64,000 bases of DNA from Harmonia axyridis (taxonomy: Eukaryota; Arthropoda; Insecta; Coleoptera; Coccinellidae): the NCBI RefSeq assembly GCF_914767665.1, contig NC_059508.1, positions 8,556,001 to 8,620,000 on the forward strand, in the 5' to 3' direction. Shown here in pieces: positions 12,746-23,930 of this stretch. Below the pieces are notes generated by a model. The model saw nothing but the letters and a program-made list of their open reading frames with translations, was not told the DNA's origin and ran no database searches. Numbering within the stretch: position 1 is the stretch's first letter; the number at the start of each line of letters is the position of its first letter. Made by a program: the position numbers and the translations under genes.

Positions 12746-13215
12746 CTAAATGGAAGTGAAATTAAGGGTGGCTACCTTAGCAATGTCGGGAAGGGCCCCC
12801 AAGCCTAGATCCTGGAAAAAGTTGCCTGCCCCTAAGGAGAAGGTCTGGAGTAAGAACAGAAAAAAAGTCCAAGCGGCCGTCTCAAGAAAAAACTGATAGC
12901 CCATAGCCAGGAGATGCAGCGGGCATCAGTGTACGGATGCACAACGGTGTCCAGGTATGTAACAAAACAGAACGAAAACGTGGTCTTGTGCACTCACAGA
13001 TCTAGTAGGCGAACACGGCGCGTTCGCGGCTCCACTATCTCTCGGACGTGGCCTGCTCGATTTCAACATTTCAACTCACCGCACAGTCCTCGTACAACAC
13101 TTTTATACCGACCTAGAGGAGACTCACTTTTAGGAATCCACAACTCGGAACCCTTTGCTGCAATTTGTGGGGTGGGAAAATTCTTGGAGCCCGTCCGTTA
13201 GGTTCAACCACGTAG
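12746..13215. other. GC-rich island of unknown origin
   Basis: About 470 bp with clearly higher GC content than the surroundings, including a GGCGCGTTCGCGGCTCC block near 13018. A 95-codon plus-strand open frame (12914-13201, rich in Arg and Thr) spans most of it. It lacks homology I can recognise and could simply reflect few stops in GC-rich DNA. It follows directly on the LINE fragment, so it may be repeat-derived. Confidence 0.35.
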
Positions 13216-13334
13216 GCGGAATGACGAATCCCAATTGTAATCGATAATTTCTTCAAACTTTTCATCGTTAACCCTAATGTTGATTAGGATAAGAGATTAA
13301 TTCCATGTATGCCACCGCCAGGAGATTTAGAGGA

Positions 13335-13922
13335 AATAGTGTTAGGTGACGGACTTCCAATAACGCCATATAATCACGCATATTACGTTGGGATAACTGA
13401 TAATTTTACATTACGGCCACCCAACATATAAAAAATGTTTTATCGCCTGGATTCGAACCCGGGATCTTTCAGGACGAAAAACGATTAAAACTTTCGAGAA
13501 TGTATAACTCCGGAACTAAAAGCTAGGACTTTGGGGTAAACATATTATTTACAGCATCATTGTAGCATTACATTTCCTCGATTTCGAAATTGCCGAGTTT
13601 TTCAACAATGATTTTTTTTTAAACTTTGATTTTTTTCTTTTTTTTTGCCGTTAAAATTCAAGGATTGTAATCTCAACCTAGGAAGATGGCTGGACTTCCA
13701 ATAGGTTTATTATGTCATATAATAACGCACATTACATTAAGATTTTTTTCAACTGATAATTTTATACTACAGCCACCCAACATATAAAAATCGATATAAA
13801 AAATATTTATTGGCGGGATTCGAACTCGAGCATGAAATCTTTCGTGCCGAAATACGATTGAACCTTTCGAAAATTTATAACTCCGAAACTAAAAGCGTTA
13901 GGGCTTTGCGGTAAAAATATTT
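13335..13922. repeat. Two diverged direct copies of a repeat carrying tRNA-like B-box sequences
   Basis: The block 'ggacttccaata...' to 'ggtaaa.atatt' appears at about 13347-13552 and again at about 13691-13921. Both copies share 'GCCACCCAACATATAAAAA' and 'TATAACTCC.GAACTAAAAGC'. Each contains a motif which on the minus strand reads (G/A)GTTCGAATCC (about 13447-13466 and 13814-13833). This resembles a Pol III B box or tRNA T-arm. It may be a SINE- or MITE-like repeat that shares ancestry with the tRNA-bearing segment immediately downstream. Confidence 0.55.
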
Positions 13923-14752
13923 TACAGGGTGTCCCGGGAAGAATGCGACAAACGAATACCATGAATTAAAGTCATCAAGGAGGACCCGTATCAAGAGGTT
14001 TCAATCGCCTGAGTGCTTTCGTTTGGGATATACAGGGTGATGTTCATCTTATGAGTGAAATTTCACTGTTGAATAACTCTTTAACTAATCGACCGAATAA
14101 TTTCAAATTTTGAAGTTTTGTCACCCTTTACTATCGCCTTCCTTCAATATTTCTGAATTCGAGTAAATCAGATCCGGACTAGGAAAATTTCAGACTTTTC
14201 CTATTTTCGTGAATATTGGATCACCCTGTACGTGAACATTATGATTTTTTCCGTTTTCGGAACCACAAAGAATCAATTCATTATAAAAATTCTAAATCTC
14301 GGCTTGGCACGGTCATACAGGGTGATCAATAAACATTCCCTTATGAGTGAAATTTTTTTAGTTCTAGAACTCTTCAAGAAATCCACCGAATAATTTCAAT
14401 TTTTGAAGTTTTGTCTCCCTTTACTATCGCCTTCCTTCAATATTTCTGAAATCGAGTAAATCAGATCCTCACTAGGAAAATTTAAGACCTTTTCTATTTT
14501 CTTGTTATGCTCCAAACTTTCAACATTTCGTCATTCTATAATTTTATCAATTGTGATAATACTAAATCACTTTGGATATTCAATAACAACATTGAGCTCC
14601 GCGTGAGAATAAAGAGAAGTTGTTCCAACGTATGGGGGCTTTTCAAATGTTCAATTGCTGGCACTTTCTTGAGAGAACCGATGAACACTATTTGAAACAA
14701 TGGAAATAGTTTATGGTCGTGCAGACAAAGTTTTAATTCTGGAAAAAGTACC

Positions 14753-14824
14753 TCCTCGAGCAGGACTCGAACCCGCAACCTCCGAATCAATAATCCAGCG
14801 CTCTAACCACTAAGCCACCGAGGA
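14753..14824 (-). tRNA. tRNA-like gene, predicted anticodon ATT (copy 1)
   Basis: The minus strand folds into a full 72-nt cloverleaf. The acceptor stem TCCTCGG/TCGAGGA forms 7 pairs. The D stem is GCTT/GAGC. The anticodon stem CTGGA/TTCGG encloses the loop TTATTGA. A 5-nt variable loop and the T arm GCGGG-TTCGAGT-CCTGC follow. The Pol III A box (TGGCTTAGTGG) and B box (GGTTCGAGTCC) are intact. A TTTTT terminator follows 4 nt after the 3' end (plus-strand A run at 14744-14748). The anticodon ATT would decode Asn, which is unusual because eukaryotic tRNA-Asn is normally GTT, and the anticodon stem has two G-U pairs. It could therefore be a transcribable tRNA-derived repeat rather than a decoding tRNA. 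Confidence 0.6.
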
Positions 14825-14825
14825 A

Positions 14826-14880
14826 GTGTTACTGGTAAGAGCGCTGGACTAGTGATTCGGTTCGAGTCCCGCTCGAGGAG
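14826..14880 (+). pseudogene. Partial tRNA-like copy, head-to-head with copy 1
   Basis: The sequence GAGCGCTGGACTAGTGATTC followed by GGTTCGAGTCCCGCTCGAGG corresponds to the D arm, anticodon arm and T-arm 3' half of the neighbouring tRNA-like gene on the opposite strand. The acceptor 5' strand is missing, and about 10 nt of variable loop and T stem are deleted. The inverted homology continues outward (CAGAATTG...TGTCTGCACG, to about 14925, against 14703-14750), so the pair forms a large hairpin. Confidence 0.6.
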
Positions 14881-16831
14881 ATCCAGAATTGAAATTTTGT
14901 CTGCACGCCGATAAACTATTTACCTTGAATCAATACACAAACGCTAATATCCATCATTTTCTAATTAGAAACAATATTAGTGATATTAAATTTTATTATA
15001 ACTACAGGGTACATGAATGGAGTGAATGAAAGCCTGTGAAAAAATGAAGAAAATGTCTTTAGTAAAACTACATTTCCACTGTTTTTCTGAAATGAATAGG
15101 TGCATGGGTTTAATTTTCTTCAATTATCCGCTGAAATTGTTTTGTTTTCTTGTATAGCATTTCAAATATTCATATCTAGTAAATTGTCATTGACAATTGA
15201 TATAGATTTTTTTACAATTTGTCGGTTATCCTCTCCAAAAACATTTCTTTCTAAGACTAAATTAAACTTCACATATTTGCCATTTTTTTTCATATAAAAG
15301 GAAGACTAAACTTTTGAGATAGTGAAAATCCTGAATCATGATTAATTTTCCACGATATAATTAATGTCATCAAATCGCATTCTAGCTATAATGCACGACA
15401 TAAAATTGAATTATTATCTCCCGGCACAATCAATAGGTACTACGAAAACGCTCCTCATTATAATGATGTGGCATTAGCCAATTACCATTTCAAAACATTG
15501 GATGATTCATACAAGTGTTCCTTAAGGACCGTGGAAATATTCCTCTGAACTAGTAGAAAATTGAATTATAGAGATTCCGTGGAAAATGTGCGACGCAAAA
15601 ATTTGTTTATATTGTACTCATGAAACCACAATTATGAGATATTAACCAATTGTTACAGTCATTCTTGTTTTAATTATTAAATGGTCTTTTTAAAGTATAT
15701 CGCAAGATTTTACAAAGCAAAAAAGTTTGAACTTTGAGCTCTGTATGTATTCTCATATTATATTTTTTGTTTAGTATCTTTAATTTAAGTATATTCCATA
15801 CTTGTACTCTATAATCTCTTTGAACTCCAGTAATAGAAGTTTTCTTGTGTTTTATACAAAAAAAATAAAATTATTTCTATAAATTTGGCCCTATTTTGAG
15901 AATAAATATTCTCCTATATGCTAGTTGTACTTAATACACTAATTGTGTAGTATCCAATTTATTCATAAATCTCATCATAGTATACAGGGTGTCCCGGGAA
16001 GAATGCGACAAACGAATACCATGACTTAAAGTCATCAAGGAGGACCCGTATCAAGAGGTTTCAATCGCCTGAGTGCCTTCGTTTGGGATATACAGGGTGA
16101 TGTTCATCTTATGAGTGAAATTTCACTGTTGAATAACTCTTTAACTAATCGACCGAATAATTTCAAATTTTGGAATTAAGTCGCCCTTTACTATCGCCTT
16201 TCTGCAATTTTCCTGAATTCGAGTAAATCAGATCCGGACAAGGAAAATTTCAGACTTTTCCTATTTTCGTGAATATTGGATCACCCTGTACGTGAACATT
16301 ATGATTTTTTTACGTTTGCGGAACCACAAAGAATCAATTCATTATGAAAATTCTAAATCTCGGCTTGGCACGGTCATACAGGGTGATCAATAAACATTCC
16401 CTTATGAGTGAAATTTTTTTAGTTCTAGAACTCTTCAAGAAATCCACCGAATAATTTCAATTTTTGAAGTTTTGTCTCCCTTTACTATCGCCTTCCTTCA
16501 ATATTTCTGAAATCGAGTAAATCAGATCCTCACTAGGAAAATTTAAGACCTTTTCTATTTTCTTGTTATGCTCCAAACTTTCAACAAGCGCCACAAGAAA
16601 TGAAAAATTTTTCATTCTATAATTTTAACAATTGTGATAATACTAAATCACATTGGATATTTAATAACAACATTGAGCTCCGCGTGAGAATGAAGAGTAG
16701 TTGTGCTAACATATGGGCTTTTCAAATGTTCAATTGCTGGCAGTTTCTTGAGAGAACTGATGAACACTATTAGAAACAATGGAAATAGTTTATGGTCGTG
16801 CAGACAAAGGTTCAATTCTGGAAAAAGTACC

Positions 16832-16903
16832 TCCTCGAGCAGGACTCGAACCCGCAACCTCCGAATCAATAATCCAGCGCTCTAACCACTAAGCCACCGA
16901 GGA
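16832..16903 (-). tRNA. tRNA-like gene, predicted anticodon ATT (copy 2)
   Basis: Identical over all 72 nt to the tRNA-like sequence at 14753-14824, including both Pol III boxes and the following T5 run (plus-strand A run near 16823-16827). It is present because the surrounding 2.06 kb is duplicated. The same reservations about the unusual anticodon apply. Confidence 0.6.
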
Positions 16904-16904
16904 A

Positions 16905-16959
16905 GTGTTAGTGGTAAGAGCGCTGGACTAGTGATTCGGTTCGAGTCCCGCTCGAGGAG
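16905..16959 (+). pseudogene. Partial inverted tRNA-like copy (copy 2)
   Basis: Duplicate of the partial tRNA-like sequence at 14826-14880, again head-to-head with the full one. The inverted homology extends to about 17005. A 6-bp insertion (tctta) between GAGGAGAT and CCAGAATTG distinguishes it from copy 1. Confidence 0.6.
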
Positions 16960-18066
16960 ATTCTTATCCAGAATTGAAATTTTGTCTGCACGCCGATAAA
17001 CTATTTACCTTGAATCAATACACAGACGCTAATATCCATAATTTTCTAATTAGAAACAATATTAGTGATATTAAATTTTATTATGACTACAGGGTACATG
17101 AATGGAGTGAATGAAACCCTGTGGAAAAATGAAGAAAATGTCTTTAGTAAAACTACATTTCCACTGTTTTTCTGAAATGAATAGGTGCATTGGTTTAATT
17201 ATTCTCAGATATTTTTTTCAATTGTTTTGTTTTCTTGTATAGCATTTTAAATATTCATATCTAGTAAATTGTTATTGACATTTGATATAGATTTTTTTAC
17301 AATTTGTCGGTTATCCTCTCCAAAAACATTTCTTTTGAGACTGAAATAAACTTCACATATTTGCCATTTTTTTTTCATATAAAAGGAAGACTAAACTTTT
17401 GAGATAGTGAAAATCCTGAATCATGATTAATTTTCCACTATTTAATTAATGTCATCAAATAGCATTCTAGCTATAATGCACGACATAAAATTGAATTATT
17501 ATCTCCCGGCACAATCAATAGGTACTACGAAAACGCTCCTCATTATAATGATGTGGCATTAGCCAATTACCATTTCAAAACATTGGATGATTCATACAAG
17601 TGTTCCTTAAGGACCGTGGAAATATTCCTCTGAACTAGTAGAAAATTGAATTATAGAGATTCCGTGGAAAATGTGCGACGCAAAATTTGTTTATATTGTA
17701 CTCATGAAACCACAATTATGAGATATTAACCACTTGTTACAGTAATTCTTGTTTTAATTATTAAATTGTCTTTTTAAAGTATATCGCAAGATTTTACAAA
17801 GCAAAAAAGTATGAACTCTATGTTTCTGTATGTATTCTCATATTATATTTTTTGTTTAGTATCTTTAATTTCAGTATATTCCATACTTGTACTCTATAAT
17901 CTCTTCGAACTTCAGTAATAGAGGTTTTCTTGTATTTTATAAAAAAAAATAAAATTATTTCCATGAATTTGGCCCTATTTTGAGAATAAATATTCTCCTA
18001 TATGCTAGTAGTACTTAATACACTAATTGTGTAGTATCCAATTTATTCATAAATTTCATCATAGTA

Positions 18067-18925
18067 TATAAATGATGATTATTTAAATTAAATGCGCATC
18101 CGCCAAATAAATTATATTACATATATTTATGTATAATATATGATTAACTGAGTGAAATCAAGAAGAAACTTAAAAAAATTTAGTCTTCAGAGAAGATTCA
18201 CATTTATCAATATACACTTGTTACCAGTATGAAAAATTCTAGTTCACTATGTCGATTATCATAATCTCCTGATAGAAGAAGGTACATGTAATTCGTTCCT
18301 GAAATGTTAATTGAGCATGTTTCTTCCAACCTCGAACTGAATAGGATCTTAAAAATTACGCTTCCACCTGTTTAGCACAGCTGTTTTATTAGAAATAGCT
18401 TTGAGAGGTTCAAATTTTCACAAATTGGTCTCATCAAATAGTCAAACTTCCGGATATGAAGTATCAATATAAATAATTTATACACTAAATTTTCTATCCA
18501 GTTATTACGAAAATATCCTTAACCAAAAAATAACACAATTTTTTAGGAATTCTGCTCTTCTCTAACTGCGTTATTTAAATTGAAGCCAATAATCTTTGGC
18601 CAAAATCATATGCTATCATGCATTAATACTGTAAAGATGAGAATTTTTTGTTCAATACATGAAATTTCCATAAGATATTTAAAAACTCGTTGAAATGTAT
18701 AACAGGATATAAGAGTTCTTCTTAGCATTCTCATTATATATAAATGATCGAAATCAAGAGGCATTATGTCATTTAATTCATGACTCTGCATCAAATGTGG
18801 AAAATCCGAATATCAATGTATCAATTAATTCACTCCAAAAACTTCATGACAAATTTTGAAATTGTGATTTTTCTAATGCAGAAATAATGAAGGAATTATA
18901 ATTAATGTCAATTTAATCTCTAATC
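18067..18925. other. AT-rich intergenic sequence, nothing recognised
   Basis: No gene, transposase block or inverted repeat was found. The minus-strand open frame at 18794-18606 has no supporting features. Confidence 0.4.
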
Positions 18926-19979
18926 ATATTAGATGGCTGGTTTTTTTTAATTCTCATCAGGTTTTGGAAAATGTGTCTGCATCATAAAGTTATTCTCGAT
19001 TAAACATGTCAGCTTACGAACCAAATTCTCGTCATTTGCGGGAGGTTTCAATTTTCCGCTTTAATATGAAGAAATCTGCTACTGAGTCTCATTGAATGCT
19101 CTCAAAAACCTATTGTGAAGGCGCAATCTGTGAAAGAACGTGCCGATAGTGGTTTCAACAATTTAAGAACGGTGATTTTGACTTCGAAGACCAGCATGGC
19201 GTGGAAGAGGGAAGGTTTTCGAAGATGCAGAATTGGAGGCATTATACTGGATCAAGACTCGTGTCAAACGCAACAAGAATTGGCAGGATCATTAGAAATG
19301 ACGAAACAAGCCATTTCAATTTCTGAATCGCATTGTGGCTGGAGACGAAAAATGGGTTCATTACAATAATCCCAAGCGCAGAAAATCATGAGGATATCCC
19401 GGCAATGCTTCCACGTCGACGGCTAAACCGAATATTCACGATTCCAAGGTCATGCTCAGTATTTGATGGGACCACGACTAGCTCGGCTTAGTGTATAATG
19501 AGTTGTGAAAACCGAGTGAAGCAATCACAGGCGACCCTTATAGAAAGCAATTGATGCGTTTGAGCCGAGCATTGAAAGACAAACCACCGCAATGCAATGA
19601 GAGACATGATAAAGTGATTTTACAGCATGACAATTCTCGACCTCATGTTGCGAAAGTGGTCAAGACATACTTGGAAACGTTGAAATGGGAAGTACTACCC
19701 AGCCGCTGTATTCTTCAGACGTTACTCCCTCGAACTATCACTTGTTTCGATCAATGGCACATGGTCTGGTTGACCAGCACTTCCGGTCCCATGAAGAAGT
19801 GAAAAATTGGATCGATTCGTGGATCGCTTCAAAAGATGACCAGTCTTTTCAACGCGGGATTCGTACGCTGCCCGAAAGATGAGAGAAAGTAGTGGTTAGC
19901 GATGGACAATACTTTGAATCATAAATGTATAACCAGTTTTTTATATTAGATGACTGATTTTTTTTAATTCTCATCAGGT
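18926..19979 (+). mobile_element. Degenerate mariner transposon fragment flanked by 37-bp direct repeats
   Basis: The transposase begins at an ATG near 19005 with a typical mariner N-terminus. It then breaks at stops and frameshifts, for example after about 26 codons. Recognisable blocks follow: the HTH region (about 19115-19330), LMRLSRALK, ILQHDN.RPHVAKVVKTYLE (about 19553-19690) and YHLFRSMAHGLVDQ.FRSHEE (about 19737-19800). The terminal inverted repeats seen in the related copy at 20761-21931 are absent. Instead a 37-bp sequence beginning ATATTAGATG and ending TCTCATCAGGT lies on both sides (18926-18962 and 19943-19979, 35/37 identical). It is clearly dead. Confidence 0.85.
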
Positions 19980-20760
19980 ATCGGAAAAAAGAAAATTCTA
20001 TTTACAATTTGAAATTATAGTTAATTATTTAGGCGTTGGACACACAAACTATAGTAGCTATACACAAATTTTTATGGCTGAAAAACTAAGTCATCAATTC
20101 GCTAAAAACCATGTAGACACCTTGATGTGCTGAAAATACGACTTTTTTAGCATTGCTGACCTTAGCTAGGAGAGTTAGTGTTCAGTTTACCTCAAATCAA
20201 TATCGTAAGTTGCCTCAATTCTTGGAAAGAGCCTATGTATTATATACCCTAGCGTATAGAGGTGATAGTCTAGCTTTTCGCGTAATGTTTTCTGTGAAAA
20301 ACCTATAAATTTCCTTTCCCACTAACGATTCGATGTTTTTTTCTTCTTTTAGACCGTTTTTCCGTTCATAATTGTTCTAGGAAGAACAAGAATTTATTGG
20401 ATAATCAGGTTAACTAGTTCCCTCGCCAATTCATTTTGTGTACCAAGAGCGAATCAACTATGAAAAACGATTTGTTTTTCATTTCATTTTCTCTTATAAT
20501 AGAGTCAACATGGAAAATAGCTATCGTTCATAATTTTCAATTGAGTAATTCAATGTGTGCGCTAAGAAAGAGTCTTTTTTATAGATAATGATATGATTCT
20601 ACGTAGTTTGAAATCAAAATATGGTATGAATTAATGTTTTATTTCCAAATAAATTTTAGTTTTTACTCAGGATGAATTCTAAATAATTAATTTTGGATTT
20701 TAATTTGGTTCAAATCGAAAGTTGTATATTTTTTTGTTAATATATTTCCTATATAAATTA
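19980..20760. other. AT-rich intergenic sequence, nothing recognised
   Basis: No open frame or repeat boundary worth annotating was seen between the two mariner copies. Confidence 0.4.
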
Positions 20761-21931
20761 GGTTACAACTTTTCTTCCGCCATTTTGCAGTAGATGGCTG
20801 CAGCAGTAAGTGGTAGTCGAATTAAATAGATCGTAGATGTGATACAATAAGCTCATTTGTAAACCGCCATCGAAATATTAGTCGATTTGTGCCTGCATCT
20901 TGAAGTTATAATCGACTGAGGCTCATCGAATGCTCTCAAATACCTATGATGAGGTCGCTATTAGTGAAAGAATGTGCCGATAGTACTTTCAACGCCTCAA
21001 GAACAGTGATTTTAACTTCGAAAACCAGCGTGGCGGTGGAAGAGAAAAGGTTTTCGAAGATGCAGATTTGGAAGCATTACTTGATCAAGACTCGTGTCAA
21101 ACTCAAAAAGAATTTGCATGATCATTGGAAGTGACGCAACAAGCCATTTCAAAACGCCTGAAAGTCATGGAAATGATTTCAAAACAAGGAAATTGGGTGC
21201 CGAGAGATGTTGAATGCCGTTTGTTCACTCGTGAACAGCTGCTTGCAAGGCAAAGACGGAAGGGATTTCTGAATCGCATTGTTACTGTAGACGAAAAATG
21301 GGTTCATTCCGATAATCCCAAGCGCAGAAAATCATGAGGATATCCCGGCTATGCTTCCACGTTGACGGCCAAACCGAATATTCACGGTTCCAAGGTCATG
21401 CTCATTATTTGGTGGGACCAGCTCGGCGAAGTGTATTATGAGTTGTTAAAACCGACTGTAACAATCACAAGCTATGGCTATCGAACGCAATTAATGCGTT
21501 TGAGCCGAGCATTGAAAGTCAAACGACCGCAATTCAAGGAGAGTCATGATAAAATTATTTTACAATATGACAATGCTCGACCTCATGTTACGAAAGTGAT
21601 CAAGACATACTTGGGAACGTTGAAATGGTAAGTCCTACCCCATCCACCATCTCTAGACATTGCTGCCTCGGACTATCACTTGTTTCGATCAATGGCACAC
21701 GGCCTGGCTGACCAGCTCTTCCGTTCTTATGAAGAAGGAAAAAATTGGATCGATTCGTGATTCCCTTCAAAAGATGACCTGTTTTTTCGACTCGGGATTC
21801 GGACGCTGCTCAAAAGATAGGAGAAAGTAGTGGCCAGCTATGGACAATACTTCGAATCATAAATGTATAACCAGTTTTTCACAATAAAGCCTTGAATTTC
21901 GGAAAAAACGGCGGAAGCAAAGTTGTACGCC
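20761..21931 (+). mobile_element. Mariner element with both ends, inactivated
   Basis: The element spans 1171 bp, flanked by TA on both sides (20759-20760 and 21932-21933). The terminal inverted repeats are GGTTACAACTTTTCTTCCGCC on the left and the inverse of GGCGTACAACTTTGCTTCCG on the right. The transposase reads through blocks typical of DD34D mariners: an HTH region with QQAISKRLK, VTVDEKW (first catalytic Asp), LQYDNARPHVTK (second) and a degraded 'PDIAASDYHLFRSMAHGLAD' (third). It is broken by frameshifts near 20990 and 21120 and by stops after KRRKS (about 21337) and GTLKW (about 21631). It belongs to the same lineage as the fragment at 18.9-20.0 kb. Confidence 0.9.
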
Positions 21932-21933
21932 TA

Positions 21934-23200
21934 TGTAGAATTATATTTTTTTATTACAATTCAATTCTCTAACCTAGCCCACCTAACCTATACCCTTGTA
22001 TTTAATTTTAAATAGCAATGTTCAACTCTACAAAAAATACTAATATTAATTATTCCTTTTTGTCCTTCTATCTTTTTTTAATATAAGGTTAATTGTTCTG
22101 TTATCATTTTTCTTGGCACTATTACTGTTCAGTTCAAAATATCTGCTCTGGATCGTTTGTTCTTCTGAATGTGAATTTTCTATAGCCTACTTATAATCTC
22201 CTTCTCATTTCTCAGTTTTTTTTTTCAATTGATGTTCACTTCCGATGTTCTTTCTAACTATCTTCGAATTACTCTCTATTTAGCTGCCTTCGATGATTTC
22301 CATGTTTTATTCCATGAATAATATCAAAATGGACTTGCTATGGCACTGAAATTCGAAGTTTATGCTGCCTACTGCGTCTTTGTTAAACAAAATTTCAAAA
22401 GTTTAAAGGCTTCAAAGACTAAATATGAAACAATCTAGCATGAACTAACTCATAATATAGAAAATCTAATAATTCAGTTGGGTAAACAGAAATTCAGGAT
22501 TAATAGGTAGGTAGATATAGGAAGGTATATTTCCGTAATATTCCTGAATTCCTGATTGATTGTTATAATACACTCACGTATCTCATGGAAATTCCTTTTA
22601 TCTTCTAATTATTCGTTCTTACTTGTTGCGGTCTCAATGATTTCACCTTGATAAATCATTGCATCGAGAAAATGACAACTGAAACTTCGTTGCATCTTGT
22701 AGGCAGTACCATACTGTCGAGCGCAAGAACGATATATCGCAAATAACATTTCATTTGGCATGAATGAATCGTTACAAGGATACAGTATTTTGAATTCCTA
22801 CGGTTCAACACTAAGTGACAGAAATGACATTCAACAAGATGTATGTATTATCAGGCAACATGTAATTTCTTTTGGATGACTTGCTGAATGCAATCATCCG
22901 ATAAGCTCGTTAGGTTTTGATCTACAGAGATGATAACAGGACTTTCTTTTTTTTATTTTATTATCGAAAGTTTTCTGGGGTTTATTGACATCCCGTGCAG
23001 AAGAACGTTTAGACAGTTAAAATTACACATTATTCATTTTATTCCTTCCTTCATACAATTAATTATTCATTGAAATACAAGGTATCTCACAAAAAAGTTT
23101 ACCTGTTTGTCGAAAAATGTTTTATTAATTATGAAAATACACTACTTGGGAATTTATTCCTTGAAAATCTTGACCAAATATATACCCTCGCTAAAATTGC
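21934..23200. other. AT-rich intergenic sequence, nothing recognised
   Basis: No coding exon or element boundary could be supported in this stretch. Confidence 0.4.
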
Positions 23201-23227
23201 TGATGACGGCTTAGCAAGTAGGTACAC

Positions 23228-23437
23228 TCAATGATGGATTATTCCATTTGATGGAGAATATTTTGTTTTAACTTGGGTCAGGAAAGTTGGTTTACTAACG
23301 TAAACTTTAGATTTAAGGAAACCCCACAGGTAAAAGTTCATAGGCGTCAAATCAGGATTGCGAGGAGGCCAATGAATGTCACCTCTCCTGGGAATTGATT
23401 TTCCTGGAAAATTTTCTAGAACTCGTGGCAGAGACAC
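23228..23437 (-). pseudogene. Fragment of a Tc1/mariner-superfamily transposase (PDLTP..FYLWG type)
   Basis: The minus-strand frame reads IHWPPRNPDLTPMNFYLWGF followed by LKSKVYVSKP. The 'PR(S)PDLTP.DF.LWG..K..VY' pattern is the C-terminal catalytic region of a widespread insect DDE transposase group, often annotated with an N-terminal DUF4817 domain. Only this C-terminal block is present, so it is a fragment. Confidence 0.65.
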
Positions 23438-23539
23438 AGTGGAATCCTTGGCGCAACATTTAAGTGACGAAAACCTCGAATATTGTAGACATTTCTTCGC
23501 ACTATAGTCGCAGAATTACATCGTCAAAAGTCAAGAGTC

Positions 23540-23930
23540 AATGATGCCATCTACGCAGAAAACATCATTGAAGGAATCATTGTTCCTCAGCGCAACAAAT
23601 TTGGGGATAATTTCATTTATCAGGATGATAACGCCCCACCACAGCGCATACGAAGGGTTCAAAACATTCTCCAAGAGAACAATATCCAGAGAATGAACAG
23701 GCCAGCAAACTCACCAGGCATGAATCCAATTGAGCACGTATGGGATTACTTAGGGAGAGCAATATCCAATCGCCAAAACCCACCTTCAACTTTTCAGGAA
23801 TTGAGTTTAGCCCTTCAGAAAGAATGGAACGATATGCCTGAAAATTTCCTTGATGACTTGATTCGTGGGATGCCTAGGCGTATTGGGCAGTTGATTGAAA
23901 GAAGAGGTTGTAATAGGGACTATTGAATTT
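23540..23930 (+). pseudogene. Tc1-like transposase C-terminal fragment
   Basis: From about 23540 the plus strand encodes 'YAENIIEGIIVPQRNKFGDN', then QDDNAPP (second catalytic Asp) and RPANSPGMNPIEHVWDYLGR (the Tc1-type NSPDxNPIE motif carrying the final Glu), ending at TAG near 23926. The N-terminal DNA-binding half and the transposon ends were not found. A stop or frameshift interrupts the region before the MNRPAN segment. A second, shorter copy lies at 27068-27320. Confidence 0.8.

Larger units (their letters stand above)
13923..18066. repeat. Tandem duplication of a 2.06-kb segment (two copies)
   Basis: The stretch from about 13923 to 15984 recurs almost unchanged at about 15985-18066. 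Both copies start with TACAGGGTGTCCCGGGAAGA and end with 'CATCATAGTATA'. Differences are scattered point changes and small indels. For example, copy 2 has about 20 bp more near 16586 than copy 1 near 14524. Inside each copy an older repeat of about 160 bp also occurs twice (14053-14215 and 14344-14505 in copy 1). Each copy contains a complete tRNA-like gene and a partial inverted one. There is no protein gene: the recurring minus-strand open frames beginning 'IRRLRVRVLLEE' are simply translations of the tRNA-like part. Confidence 0.9.

Noticed and set aside
14536..14790. 84-codon minus-strand open frame, recurring at 16648-16869
   Set aside because: It is a translation through the tRNA-like sequence and flanking repeat, and recurs only because the segment is duplicated.
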